From CAIWHR01 sp963779805 (GTDB lineage: Bacteria; Pseudomonadota; Gammaproteobacteria; Burkholderiales; Casimicrobiaceae): a DNA stretch of 64,000 nt. The DNA is taken from positions 124,001 to 188,000 of the forward strand of contig CAVZZN010000011.1 of assembly GCA_963779805.1 (NCBI GenBank), written 5' to 3'. This document shows, in pieces, positions 8,681 through 18,033 of this stretch. The translations under genes were made by a program, and so were the position numbers. The notes below the pieces were generated by a model. It made no database searches, had not been told where the DNA came from, and was given only the letters and a program-made list of their open reading frames with translations. The stretch's first letter is position 1. Each line of letters starts with the position of its first letter.

Positions 8681-8715
8681 TTGTGCGCTGCGCCGGGCGC
8701 AAATAGTCTCCGCGC

Positions 8716-9480
8716 ATGAAAGCCGGGTTCGGTCAGTTCTGCCCCATCGCGGTCGCGTGCGAGGTCTTCGCCGAGCGCTGGACACCGATGATCCTGCGCG
8801 AGCTGCTCGCGGGCTCCGAGCACTTCAATCAGATCCATCGTGGCGTTCCCCTCATGTCGCGCGCGTTGCTTGCGCGCAGGCTGCGCGAGCTCGAGGCGGC
8901 AGGCGTGATCGCGAAAGCGCCACTGCCCGCCGCGCGCGGCTATCTCTACACGCTCACGCCCGCGGGAGAGGAGTTCGCGCCCGTGCTCGAGGCGCTCGGC
9001 CAGTGGGGACAACGCTGGACGGTGCGCGTGCAGCGCCGGAATCTCGACGCCGGATTCCTGATGTGGAACGTTCGTCGTCGCATCGCGCGCGAACGGTTGC
9101 CGGAGGGTCGCGTCGTCGTCTGCTTCCGCTTCGGCGGTCTGCCGCGCGCGCATCGCAGCCCGCGCGTGTTCTGGCTGCTGCTCGCTCGAACCGGCGTCGA
9201 GCTGTGCGTCGAGGATCCGGGGTTCGACACCGACATCGAGGTGGAAGCGGATCTCGCGACGTTCGCCGGCGTCTGGCTGGGCGACACGTCGTTCGATGCC
9301 GCGCTGCGCTCGCACGCGATCCGCGTGGTGGGGCCGGCGCGACTCACGCGTGCGTTCCCGGGTTGGCTGATGCTGAGTCGCTACGCGGGCGTTGCGCGAC
9401 CCGGAGCGCCCGGCGCGACGCGCACTCCCCAGCGGCGTGCCGCGCCGATCACGAGAGCAATGCGGGAGGGTGAGCCATGA
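8716..9480 (+). CDS. HxlR-family transcriptional regulator with C-terminal extension
   Basis: A 254-residue protein. Residues 5-100 form the HxlR winged helix (CPIAVACEVFAERWTPMILRELL, then FNQIHRGVPLMSRALLARRLRELEAAGVI), with the early Cys9 that senses redox or electrophiles in some relatives. Residues 105-225 are an extra domain resembling the SCP2-like tail found on longer HxlR proteins, ending with a basic, disordered stretch. Its stop overlaps the ATG of the methyltransferase gene (ATGA, 9477-9480), so both are co-translated. A dyad at 8666-8680 may be its operator. Confidence 0.88.
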   Translation: MKAGFGQFCPIAVACEVFAERWTPMILRELLAGSEHFNQIHRGVPLMSRALLARRLRELEAAGVIAKAPLPAARGYLYTLTPAGEEFAPVLEALGQWGQRWTVRVQRRNLDAGFLMWNVRRRIARERLPEGRVVVCFRFGGLPRAHRSPRVFWLLLARTGVELCVEDPGFDTDIEVEADLATFAGVWLGDTSFDAALRSHAIRVVGPARLTRAFPGWLMLSRYAGVARPGAPGATRTPQRRAAPITRAMREGEP

Positions 9481-10335
9481 AGCACTTCGCAGGCAGGGCC
9501 CCGGACAACTTGCGCGTCAATGCCACCGACAAGGCGTTCACGGGTGCGATCCCGCAGGTCTACCAAAGGTACCTGGTTCCGCTGATCTTCGAGCCGTATG
9601 CCGAGGACTTGGCGCGGCGCGTGCACGCATGGTCACGCGGCTCGGCCCGCGTGCTGGAAATCGCGGCGGGCACCGGCGTGGCGACCCGCGCGCTCGCGTC
9701 GGTGCTTCCCGAAGCGCGTGTCCATCGTCGCGACGGATCTCAACGCCACGATGCTCGAGGAGGCCGCATCGCTCGGCACGAGTCGCGCGGTGGAATGGCA
9801 TCAGGCCGACGCGCTGCAGCTGCCTTTCGACGACGGCGTGTTCGATGCGGTCGTGTGCCAGTTCGGCGTCATGTTCCTGCCGGACAAGGTGAGGGCGTTT
9901 CGCGAAGCGCATCGCGTGCTGCAGCGGGGCGGCGTGTTCGCATTCAACGTGTGGGATAGGATCGAGGAGAACGAGTTCGCCGACGTCGTCACCGACGCAC
10001 TCGCGTCCGTGTTCCCGCGTGACCCGCCCCTCTTCCTCGCGCGAACGCCTCACGGCTATCACGATCTTCGGGTAATCGAGCGAGACCTTGCGGCGGGCGG
10101 CTTCACGGCATCACCTCGCATCGCTACCGTCGCAGCGCGCAGCCGCGCGGACTTCTCCCGCGATCCGGCGGTCGCGTACTGCCAGGGCACGCCGTTGCGC
10201 AACGAGATCGAAGCGCGAGACGCGACACGCCTCGTGGAAGCTACCGACGTTGCCGCGGCGGCCATCGCGCAGCGGTTCGGGCCTCACGAAGTGGATGGCA
10301 AGATCCAGGCGCACATCGTCACCATCGAACGGTAG
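9477..10335 (+). pseudogene. SAM-dependent class I methyltransferase, frameshifted
   Basis: Starts at ATG 9477, overlapping the HxlR stop. The first frame carries the start (AIPQVYQRYLVPLIFEPYAE) and motif I (VLEIAAGTGVATRAL). Near 9720 the frame must change to continue with SIVATDLNATMLEEAA (motif II), QADALQLPFDDGVFDAVV, QFGVMFLPDK and the rest to a stop at 10333-10335. The two parts join into one complete protein of about 285 residues of the UbiE/Methyltransf_11 type. The break is one extra base or a 2-base loss. The methyl acceptor is unknown, and regulation by the coupled HxlR protein is likely. Confidence 0.8.
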
Positions 10336-10562
10336 CTGCGCGCGACCCTCACCGGCGTGCGCCGTGCCCATTCCGGGCGGTCGGGAACTCGGGGCGCTGG
10401 CAGGTTGTCCCTGTAAAGGCCCGGCACCCCCGACCGCTTCGCGATGCATACCCCGACCTCATCGAGCCCCAGCGCCATTCCGACGCGCAGCGCGTTTTCG
10501 TTCGTGCCGCCTCGGACGCTCCGGGCGCTTCGCCGCATCTCCTCGCAGGATCTGCAGTGAGG

Positions 10563-12176
10563 ATGGGGCGCATCCAGCGGTGGTGGGATCGAATGCGCTT
10601 CGACATCCCCGGCCTGCTGCCGAACGCGTTGCGATCGCTGCTCGCCTGCGCGCTGGCGTTGGGCAGCGCGGGAGCTTCTGCCGCGGCGTTGGTCGACGCG
10701 ATCGAGTTCTACAACGCGTCGCTGGACCACTACTTCGTCACTGTCTACCCCGACGAGATCGACAAGCTCGACACCGGCTACTTCCAGGGCTGGCAGCGCA
10801 CCGGGTTGAGCTTCAAGGTCTTCGATCCCACCACCACGGCGCCCGGTGCGTCGCCGGTATGCCGTTTCTACGGCCTGCCGGAGGCCGGTCTCGATTCGCA
10901 CTTCTATTCGGCGTCCGTCGCGGAGTGCAACGAGGTCAAGCAGAAGTTCGCCGGCGCCTGGGAGCTCGAAGCCGACAACGTCTTCATCGTGTACCTGCCC
11001 GACGTCGGCACCGGCGCGTGTCCCGCCAGCACCGCGCCCGTGTACCGGAGCTGGAACGCTCGCGTGGACTCGAATCACCGTTACACGGCGGATCCGGCGG
11101 TCCAGCGGGCGATGATCGCCAAAGGCTACATCGCGGAAGGCTACGGTCCACCGTCGATGCCCGTAGCGATGTGCTCGCCGATGTCGGCACCGCCGCCGGG
11201 CGGCGTGCCCGCGTGCGGCTTGAGTGCGAGCAGCAGCGCGCCGCCTGTCGGTGCCAGCGTGACGCTGTCCGCCAATTGCAGCGGTAATCCGCAGGGCTAC
11301 GCCTGGACGGGGTGCAGCAGCGCCGGCCCGACGTGCACGACGAGCTCGTCGGTACCAGGCACGTTTTCATTCTCGGTCGTTGCGACGAATGCGCAGGGCA
11401 ACAGCGCTCCGGCCAACATCGTCGTGACGTGGCACGAGCCGGCGCCCACCCCGCAATGCCGCATCGTGACGACGACGAGCAGCGATCCGCCGGCGGCCGG
11501 CACGCTCGCGCAACTCACCGCGGTGTGCACGAACGGCCCGACGAGCTTCACCTGGACCGGATGCGCGAGCTCGAGCGACACGTGCTTCGATCGCGCCGCG
11601 AGCGCGGGTGCGAAGACGTACTCCGTGGTCGCGGCCAATGCCGGCGGCGACAGCGCGCCTGCATCGGTCACGCTCGCCTGGCAGGCCACGGCGCCGCAGC
11701 CGCTCGGTCTGTGCGGATCGTTCCCGAGCACGCTCGTCACCGATGCGGGAACCGGCGACATCGTCCGGGTCAACACGGCCTCCTACTTCGACCCGCCGGG
11801 ATTCGCGTGGAACGGCGCGTGGACCGTGCGCTTCACCGTTCCGGCGGACGCGGCATCGACGCAGTTCGGTCACGTCACCGTCGCCGAATACGTCGGAGCG
11901 CCGGCTTCACGCGAAGCAACGCTGTCGCGCGTTGCGTGCGACTTCCGACCCACCGATCCGACCGGCAACAGCGGGCCGCTGGAGCGCGCATACGGCAACA
12001 GCGCGACCGCGTATTTCGCCCTCGGCGCCCCCGCGCAGGGCTATCCCGGACTGACGCCCGGCGAAACGTACTACTTCAGCGTGCGCAACTGGCAGCCGGA
12101 AACGAGCTCCATCTCGTGCTCGTCCGCGCCGCCCGGGCGCTGCGACGCGTTCGTCGACGTCGTGGTGCCGCACTGA
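10563..12176 (+). CDS. Secreted DUF5648-domain protein with Ig-like repeats
   Basis: About 537 residues from ATG 10563; GTG 10557 and ATG 10593 are alternatives. A signal peptide ends near GSAGASA. Residues about 45-205 match the DUF5648 pattern seen in many betaproteobacterial exported proteins: IEFYNASLDHYFVT, CRFYGLPEAGLDSHFYSAS, and a final VDSNHRYTADPAV / GYIAEGYGPP. Then come two related Ig-like units of about 85 residues, each with Cys pairs and GNSAPANIVVTW or GDSAPASVTLAW. The C-terminal domain, about 175 residues, has further Cys pairs. The protein is probably exported and disulfide-bonded. Its function is unknown. A perfect hairpin follows the stop. Confidence 0.82.
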   Translation: MGRIQRWWDRMRFDIPGLLPNALRSLLACALALGSAGASAAALVDAIEFYNASLDHYFVTVYPDEIDKLDTGYFQGWQRTGLSFKVFDPTTTAPGASPVCRFYGLPEAGLDSHFYSASVAECNEVKQKFAGAWELEADNVFIVYLPDVGTGACPASTAPVYRSWNARVDSNHRYTADPAVQRAMIAKGYIAEGYGPPSMPVAMCSPMSAPPPGGVPACGLSASSSAPPVGASVTLSANCSGNPQGYAWTGCSSAGPTCTTSSSVPGTFSFSVVATNAQGNSAPANIVVTWHEPAPTPQCRIVTTTSSDPPAAGTLAQLTAVCTNGPTSFTWTGCASSSDTCFDRAASAGAKTYSVVAANAGGDSAPASVTLAWQATAPQPLGLCGSFPSTLVTDAGTGDIVRVNTASYFDPPGFAWNGAWTVRFTVPADAASTQFGHVTVAEYVGAPASREATLSRVACDFRPTDPTGNSGPLERAYGNSATAYFALGAPAQGYPGLTPGETYYFSVRNWQPETSSISCSSAPPGRCDAFVDVVVPH

Positions 12177-12180
12177 TCGT

Positions 12181-12208
12181 CGACGCGACGCGCGCGAGCG
12201 TCGCGTCG
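12181..12208. terminator. Bidirectional terminator hairpin between convergent genes
   Basis: A perfect 10-bp stem (cgacgcgacg / cgtcgcgtcg) with an 8-nt loop sits 4 bp after the DUF5648 gene stop and 20 bp before the stop of the convergent gene at 12229. The position fits termination for both strands, but no T tract is present. Confidence 0.6.
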
Positions 12209-12228
12209 CCGAGGAAACGCGGGCGGGT

Positions 12229-13377
12229 CTAGCGCGCAGGTTCGGCCACTGCCTCGAACGCAGCGTCGTTGGCGATGTCCCCGATCCTCGCTCCCTTCGC
12301 GCGGAACGGGCCGCGCCGGAGAAAGCCCGCGCTGTCCTCCTTCGCATGCTCGCGCGCGATCCTTGCCGCGTCCGCATAACTCGCGGGCTTCCTGCCCGCT
12401 ATTTCGAGCAGCTTCGTGTCGACGTTCACCTGCACCCGGTACCTGGCCAGGTCGTAGAGCAGGTACATCGCGTAGAGATTGTCGAAGTCCTGATAGTCGC
12501 GCTCGTCCTCGGTGAAATCGCGGGAGCGCACCGAGGGAAATCGATTGGGCAGGTCCTTGAAGGCGACCTTCGCCTCCTCGTGCGGATCGACATAGGGGGA
12601 GGCCGGGTACTTGCGGTAGAGCACCACGTCCAGGCGGTAGCCGCGCGCGTCCCATTCCTTCACGAGCTTCATCGCCATCTCGGTGGGAACGTTGGCGTTC
12701 GCGGCCGCGAACACCTTGCGTCCGGACAGCAGTGCGCTGGTGATCTCCAGGTCGCGGTAGCCGGCACCGTACCTGAAGGCCGAGCCGATGGTCTTGGCGC
12801 AGTTAAGACGCAGGTAGTCGTACGTGATCTCGCCGTCGTGGTACTCCGTCTTCGAAGCGCGCTTGTGATAGTCGTCGTTGATGCGCCCGAAGAACGCGGC
12901 AAGCGCGTCCTTCTCGGCGGCCGGCACACCGTAGACGCGCACGCCGACGACGGATCGCTTGTAGATCTCGCCGAAGTCGAGCCCGAACGACGCCGTCTCG
13001 CCCAGCGACGAGGTCGTCCGGAACAGGTACTCCTTCTTCGGGATGGCGACCATCAGGTCCGCGGTATAGAAGCCGGTCGCGTGCTCGGGCGAGCGATCCG
13101 CGTAGAAATTCGCCGAGTACACGAGGTCGTCGCCGGGAACGGCGTCGCGAATCGCGAGCGCGAGATGACCCGCCGAGCCGCCCTTCGAGGTCCCGAAGCT
13201 GATCAGCAGCTCGAGATCGTAGGGGTCGCTCCGGAGCACGTCGACGATGGGGTCGATGTTGGCCGGCTCGGGTCCGCCGCGCGTCGCGAAGTCGGCCGCG
13301 AGCGTGCCCGTTGCGAACGCAAGCAAGACGGCGGCCAGGCAGGTGCGCACCGCGCGTGCAAAGCTGCAGGGGAGCAT
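12229..13377 (-). CDS. Periplasmic protein with a His...Cys (NlpC/DUF4105-like) arrangement
   Basis: A 382-residue protein with a signal peptide (residues 1-28, ending ATGTLA). Two segments suggest a permuted papain-like fold of the DUF4105 or LRAT/NlpC kind: SAGHLALAIRDAVPGDDLVYSA near residues 68-90, giving the His, and LRLNCAKTIGSAFRYGAGY near 195-215, giving the Cys. The C-terminal third is helical and charged. If the fold assignment holds, it would be a thiol hydrolase or acyltransferase acting on lipid or peptide in the periplasm. It follows the PlpD-like patatin gene by 8 bp in the same operon, so lipid or membrane turnover is a reasonable joint theme. The fold call is inference. Confidence 0.72.
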   Translation of the reverse strand: MLPCSFARAVRTCLAAVLLAFATGTLAADFATRGGPEPANIDPIVDVLRSDPYDLELLISFGTSKGGSAGHLALAIRDAVPGDDLVYSANFYADRSPEHATGFYTADLMVAIPKKEYLFRTTSSLGETASFGLDFGEIYKRSVVGVRVYGVPAAEKDALAAFFGRINDDYHKRASKTEYHDGEITYDYLRLNCAKTIGSAFRYGAGYRDLEITSALLSGRKVFAAANANVPTEMAMKLVKEWDARGYRLDVVLYRKYPASPYVDPHEEAKVAFKDLPNRFPSVRSRDFTEDERDYQDFDNLYAMYLLYDLARYRVQVNVDTKLLEIAGRKPASYADAARIAREHAKEDSAGFLRRGPFRAKGARIGDIANDAAFEAVAEPAR

Positions 13378-13385
13378 CACGGCTC

Positions 13386-15649
13386 CTACGGCGCGCCGAG
13401 CAGCAAATACAGGCTCCAGCGCCCCTCGCCCGCGTAGCCCACGCCCAGGAAGCCGGGGCCTGCGAACGTATCCGCGCCGAGGAACACCGATCCTGACCAG
13501 AGCGTGCCCGGCGCGGAGCGCTGTCGACGCGATCGCCGATCCACCCTGCTTCACCCGATGCGCCGGCGAAGACGCCGGACCCGAGCAGGTCCGGCAGCGG
13601 CACGAATCGGTTGTAGTACATGAGCCGGCCGAAAACGTACTCGCGCCCCGAGTGCTCGTTGACGCGATAGCCCGACAATCGCAACGGTCCGCCCAGCGTG
13701 AACGATTCGTAGGCGGGCATGTTCGATCCGAGCGCCGTGCCGCCCGCGAGCGACGCGTTGAACGTATGCGGCCCCCAGCTCTGTGCGCCACGCGCGACAC
13801 CTTCCAGGCGCTGATATGCCCGCGCGGATCCGATCGCCGGCATCGCCGCGTAAGCCGACCCCACGAACCCGAAGCCGTGCCGCGGGAAGTACGCATTGTC
13901 CGTCTGATCGACGAAGAGCGCAGCGCGAATGCCTGCCGTCGTTTCCCGGATCGACGGCAGCTCCGACCCTCCCGTGTCCACCCGCGCATACACCCGCGAC
14001 CACACCGGGCCGAGGCGTGCCTGACCCCACGTGCCAAACCGCGCACCAGCGTCGATGCCTGCCTGCCCGGAGCTGATCAGGTAGTCGGCGATCTTGTCCT
14101 CGCCGGAGAACACGCCACGCGACTGCTGTCCGATGTGCACGTTCGGTGAAACGAACCAGCGTCCCCGCTCGTCGACCGGTTGGTAGAGCTCGGTGGACAG
14201 GTGCGTGTCCTGCCCGATCTGCGCCTCGGTGAGCCATTCGCCTCCGAGGCGGTTCAGCCACGTCCTGCGGTACTGCACGAGCGCGTTGAACTGGCTGTCG
14301 CCCTGGAAATCGCCGGCGAGACCCAGGCCGAAGCGCAGGTAATCGGGCCCCCAGGACTTCTCCTTCGGCTCGATGACCATCGCCCGCGGGCCGGTGTCGC
14401 CGCCGACGATGCGATAGCTGATGCTTTCGTAATCGCGGGTTCCGAACACACGCCGCAGGTCCTGTCCGATCTGCTCCTCCGTGAGCGGCTGGCCCGGCGT
14501 GCTCTGAACGAGCTCCCTCACCACCTCGGGATTGGCCCGCGTGAGGCCTTCGACGCGGATCTCGTCGACCGTGCCGAGCGCCTGCCCTGCCGCATACTGC
14601 GCTGCGCGAAGCGCGGCGTACTGCTCGGGCGGCAGGCTGTAGCGCCTGAGCTTGTCCGCCATCGCGCGCGCCGCCTCCTCGCCGATGCGGATCGCGTCTC
14701 GCGAGCGATCGAACTTGCCGGCGGAGATGTCGCCCAGCTCCGGGGTGATGAGCACGTCCCTGTCGCCGAGGCTCTTGACCTGCTGCTCGACGGTCTGCTT
14801 GCCCAGGAAGTTGATGAGCTGCGCCGTGACGGTCAGCGCGGACGTGATCTCGTTGCGCGTGAGCGGCGGCGTCGAGATGTTGACCGCGATGATGACGTCG
14901 GCGCAGAGCTTGCGCGCCTCGTCGATCGGCAGGTTGTTCGCGATGCCGCCGTCGACCAGCAGTCGGCCGTCGATCTCGACCGGCGCCATCGCGCCGGGCA
15001 CCGACATGCTCGCGCGCATCGCCTGGGCGAGGCTGCCGTGGTCGAGCGCGACCGCATCCCCGGTCTCGATGTCGGTGGCCATCGCGACGAAGGGAATGGG
15101 CAGCTTGCGGAAGTCGGTGATGCCGAACGCGGGGGTGGCAAGCACGCGGAAGTACGACTCGATCGACACGCCCGCGAGCACGCCCTTCGGCAAGGCGAGG
15201 CTTCCGTCCTTGACGCCGAACTCGGGCGCGAACAGCGTCTTGTAGTCGTCGAACTTGCGGCGTACGGCGATGTCCTCGCGCGGAGGGCGATCGCGGAAGA
15301 GCTCGTCCCAGTTGGCCCCGAGGACGAGCTTTTCCATCTCCTGTGTCGATCTTCCCGCCGCGAACGTGGCGCCGACGATCGCGCCCATGCTGGTGCCCGT
15401 CACGCAGCTGATGGGAACGCGCAACTCTTCCAGCACCTTGAGCACGCCGACGTGCGCGATGCCGCGCGCGCCGCCGCCCGACAGCGCGAGGCCGATGCGC
15501 GGCGCCTTCGCGGTCGACGCGACGACATTCACGGCCGGCTGTGCGGACGCACCTGCCGGCGACGATTGCGCATGGGCAGCGGCTGCAACAGCCAGCGCGA
15601 TGGAGAATGCAAGCGGTCGCACCACGGCGATAGCGTGGCGGCTTTTCAC
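13386..15649 (-). pseudogene. PlpD-like patatin phospholipase with outer-membrane barrel, frameshifted near its C-terminus
   Basis: About 755 residues. A signal peptide ends AAAAHAQ. The patatin domain (about 52-250) has the oxyanion loop LSGGGARGIAHVG, nucleophile motif GTSMG with Ser87, and Asp233 in DGGIANN. A POTRA-like segment follows (VDEIRVEGLTRANPEVV, then TEEQIGQDLRRVFGTRDYES), and then a 16-strand Omp85-type barrel. This is the type Vd autotransporter layout. Near 13518 the frame breaks; the proper ending (APGTLWSGSVFLGAD to YLLLGAP) continues one base shifted to a stop at 13386-13388. Without the shift the final barrel strands are lost. The start is GTG at 15649. Confidence 0.82.
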
Positions 15650-15688
15650 CCGCGCGTCTTTGCAAATCTGGACAGCAGGTGCGTACGG

Positions 15689-15955
15689 TCAGCCCCGGGC
15701 GGCAGCGCACTCCCGCGGAAACACCGGCGGCGCGTCGCCGTCGCGCAAGTCGAACCCATGCGCTGCGAGCCACGCGCGTACCTCCTCCACCCGGGCGCGC
15801 CCGAAACCCTGCACATCGAGCAGCTCGAAACACGTGAGGCGCGCGACGAGGGCAGCCTCGGGATCGGCGTCGTCGGCAGAGCGCACGCACCGGATCTCGA
15901 GTGCGGTCCACAGCAGCGCGCGGGTGCGCGGAGTGAGGGGGTAGTTACGTGGCAC
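15689..15955 (-). CDS. Small protein with a helix-hairpin-helix/RpoA-CTD-like segment
   Basis: An 88-residue protein if started at GTG 15953-15955 (VPRNYPLTPRTRALLW). The middle and end, TCFELLDVQGFGRARVEEVRAWLAAHGFDL, resemble the helix-hairpin-helix seen in the RNA polymerase alpha C-terminal domain and similar DNA-binding modules. No enzymatic motif is present. The frame is open further upstream, but that sequence is low-complexity and Arg-rich. It lies 39 bp upstream of the PlpD-like gene on the same strand. It may be a small nucleic-acid-binding protein; function not established. Confidence 0.55.
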   Translation of the reverse strand: MPRNYPLTPRTRALLWTALEIRCVRSADDADPEAALVARLTCFELLDVQGFGRARVEEVRAWLAAHGFDLRDGDAPPVFPRECAAARG

Positions 15956-16276
15956 GAGCGTACGGGATGGAGTGAGCTTGCGCGCCGCTGTCGTTGCTGG
16001 CACGCCGCTCGATGGGCAGCGTTGGTCAAGAAGCTTGGAGACAAGCGGCGTCGGCGTCAACGCGGCGTCGAGCCCGCGCGGCGCAGTGTCACTGCGCGCG
16101 CAGGCGCAGGGGCAGCGACGCCGGGTCGGGCAAGAGGTCGCATGGCCTCGACGTGGCGACACGGTCGAGCTTCACCGGCAAGTTACCGTGCGGCTGATGA
16201 CCCGATGAGGCCGCGTCCTACGGCGGACGCGCGGTGGCAGGGTCATACTCTGTTACCGTCGTCACGGAAAGGTTGC
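15956..16276. other. Intergenic region without a recognisable gene
   Basis: This stretch of 321 bp separates the small minus-strand gene from the phasin gene. It contains a 7-bp perfect hairpin (gcgcagt / actgcgc, 16081-16097) and short open frames with no family resemblance. The phasin promoter should lie in its right part, but no clear -35/-10 pair was found. Confidence 0.5.
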
Positions 16277-16759
16277 ATGCGCACTCATCATCGTCATCCC
16301 GCGGCCGCATGGCTCACGATTGCCTGGAACGCGGGCGAGATGTTGCTCGGGTCCGGCCAGGTCATCAGCCATCGGCTGCACCGCATCAGCGCCGCAGGCC
16401 CGAAGCTTTCGCGGCGCGATCATCGCGAATTCACGCTCATGGGTCAGGAGAAGATCGAGGCCGCAGCCGACAGCGCGTCGGCTCTTGCGCGCCATGCAAT
16501 ATCGGTCGACGCTGCCGGCGCGGCATGGGTCGCCAGGCGCTGGATGCACCTGCCCGCGAGCGCCATGGCACTTGCGTTCAGCCGCACGCCAGCCGAAGCC
16601 GTGCAGCGTTACTCCGCACTGATGCGCGATGTCTCGCAGCTCACCTCGCTGCAGGCCCAGCTTCTGGCCGCTAGCGCGCGAGCGACCGCGGACATGCTCT
16701 CACCCTATCATCGTCGCGTCGCCGCAAACGCCAAACGACTCGGACGAATCTTGCCTTGA
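16277..16759 (+). CDS. Phasin-type polyhydroxyalkanoate granule-associated protein
   Basis: A 160-residue mostly helical protein. AGEMLLGSGQVISHRLHRI (about residues 19-37) and RDHREFTLMGQEKIEAA (47-63) match the granule-associated phasin family of betaproteobacteria; the rest is Ala-rich amphipathic helix ending in a basic tail. Such proteins coat PHA storage granules. No PHA synthase lies in the window. ATG 16277 has GGAAAGG upstream. An upstream extension of the open frame has no family support. Confidence 0.8.
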   Translation: MRTHHRHPAAAWLTIAWNAGEMLLGSGQVISHRLHRISAAGPKLSRRDHREFTLMGQEKIEAAADSASALARHAISVDAAGAAWVARRWMHLPASAMALAFSRTPAEAVQRYSALMRDVSQLTSLQAQLLAASARATADMLSPYHRRVAANAKRLGRILP

Positions 16760-16857
16760 TGGCCGGCCCGCGTGCGCACCTTCGCACGCCTGGAACGTTT
16801 CGCGAGCGCACACGATGCGGCGTCCGGTTCGGCACAACCGGCCGGACGCCATGGTAT

Positions 16858-17274
16858 CTAGGCGGCGTGTCCGCGGTCGTTTCCGCCGCGGGGGCGTTCG
16901 ACCGGGAGCTCCCTGATTCCCTCGCGCTCGCCGATTCGCTGCAGCTCCTGCTCGAGCTGCAGCAGATCCTCGTCGGAGAGCTCCGCGAGGTTCACGAGCC
17001 CGGTGCGCGCGCCTTGCACGGCCCGCAGCAGCTCGTCGAGCTTGATGTTGATCGCCTTGGAGTCGCGGTTCTGCGTGCTCTGGATCAGGAACACCATCAG
17101 GAACGTGACGATCGTCGTCCCCGTGTTGATCACGAGCTGCCACGCATCCGAGTACCCGAAGTAGCGTCCGGACAGTGCCCACGCGGTCACCACCGCAATG
17201 GCCGTCAGGAACGCCCACGGGGAACCGAGAGCGGCGGCCGCGCCAGCGGCAAACTTCCGGAAGATCTCCTGCAT
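16858..17274 (-). CDS. Low-affinity iron permease family protein
   Basis: A 138-residue membrane protein with two transmembrane helices (about residues 17-35, WAFLTAIAVVTAWALSG, and 48-66, INTGTTIVTFLMVFLIQ). The family signature FLIQSTQNRDSKAINIKLDELL comes next, then a charged helical tail. This is the short bacterial relative of fungal Fet4. Metal transport has not been shown for most short members. It lies 88 bp downstream of the hemerythrin gene on the same strand, which suggests an iron or oxidative-stress theme. Confidence 0.9.
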   Translation of the reverse strand: MQEIFRKFAAGAAAALGSPWAFLTAIAVVTAWALSGRYFGYSDAWQLVINTGTTIVTFLMVFLIQSTQNRDSKAINIKLDELLRAVQGARTGLVNLAELSDEDLLQLEQELQRIGEREGIRELPVERPRGGNDRGHAA

Positions 17275-17362
17275 GCGTCCCTCCCTCGCGCGAACGCGTC
17301 TCCCCTGGCGCGCTGCTCCACGGGCGGCGGATTCCCCTCGCGCGCGCTGGCGATCGCGGCGG

Positions 17363-17979
17363 TCAGGCCGACGCGGCCGCAGTCAGGAGCTCGAGCTTGC
17401 GCTGCTCCAGCCGGCGTCCGAGCGCATCCAGGTCGAGGCCGCTCGCCTTCACCCGCTTGAAGAGCTCGCTTTCCTCCTCCTCGACGTGGTGCTGGACGTA
17501 CTCCTTCAGCACCGTGACGGTCGCCTTGTACAAGTCGTCGGACGGCTGCATCTGCTGCAATCGCGCAACCAGCTCCTTGACGGTGCCGTGCTCGACCTTC
17601 GCCTCGTCGAGAAGGTCGCGGGTTTCCTTCGCCTGCCGCCGCACGGCCGGGTAGAAGATCTCCTCCTCGATGAGCGCATGCGTTGTCAGCAGCGCGCACA
17701 CCTCCTCGATGACGCCTGCCTGTGCCGACCGCTGACCGTCCAGCTCCTCGAACCGTTCGAACAGCGACTCCACCTCGCGGTGATCGCGCTCGAGCAGCTG
17801 ATCGCGTCCTCGTCGCCGCCGCCGGTCATCGCGGAAACGGCGGACCTGAACAGCTTGGAGAGGCTGGCATCGGACTGCGCAGATGCATTCTTCGACAGAT
17901 ACGGCGCAACGCCGTAGCGGCGCACCGGAGTCGAGCGAAATTCGTGCCCGGCGCACTCGATGGCCGCGCATAGCGGCAC
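17363..17979 (-). pseudogene. Hemerythrin HHE domain protein, frameshifted near the N-terminus
   Basis: The main frame carries a full HHE domain: ERDHREVESLFERF, HALIEEEIFYPAV, EHGTVKELV and YVQHHVEEEESELF supply the His/Glu di-iron ligands. The expected N-terminus (YLSKNASAQSDASLSKLF, VSAMTGGGDEDAI) lies in another frame. The two join at about 17800, where one missing G between ATC and AG (ATC GAG CTG CTC expected) would restore the gene. The start is uncertain: ATG 17977-17979, or a downstream GTG/TTG closer to YLSKN. Proteins of this kind bind oxygen or NO, or act in iron and oxidative stress. Confidence 0.75.
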
Positions 17980-18033
17980 GCACGCACGAGCCTGGCGTGC
18001 CCGAAGAAAAGAGTTCCGCGGCCGTGGAACGGA

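Noticed and set aside
15972..16208. Plus-strand open frame of 78 codons before the phasin gene
   Set aside because: Arg-rich composition, no ribosome-binding site and no family resemblance.
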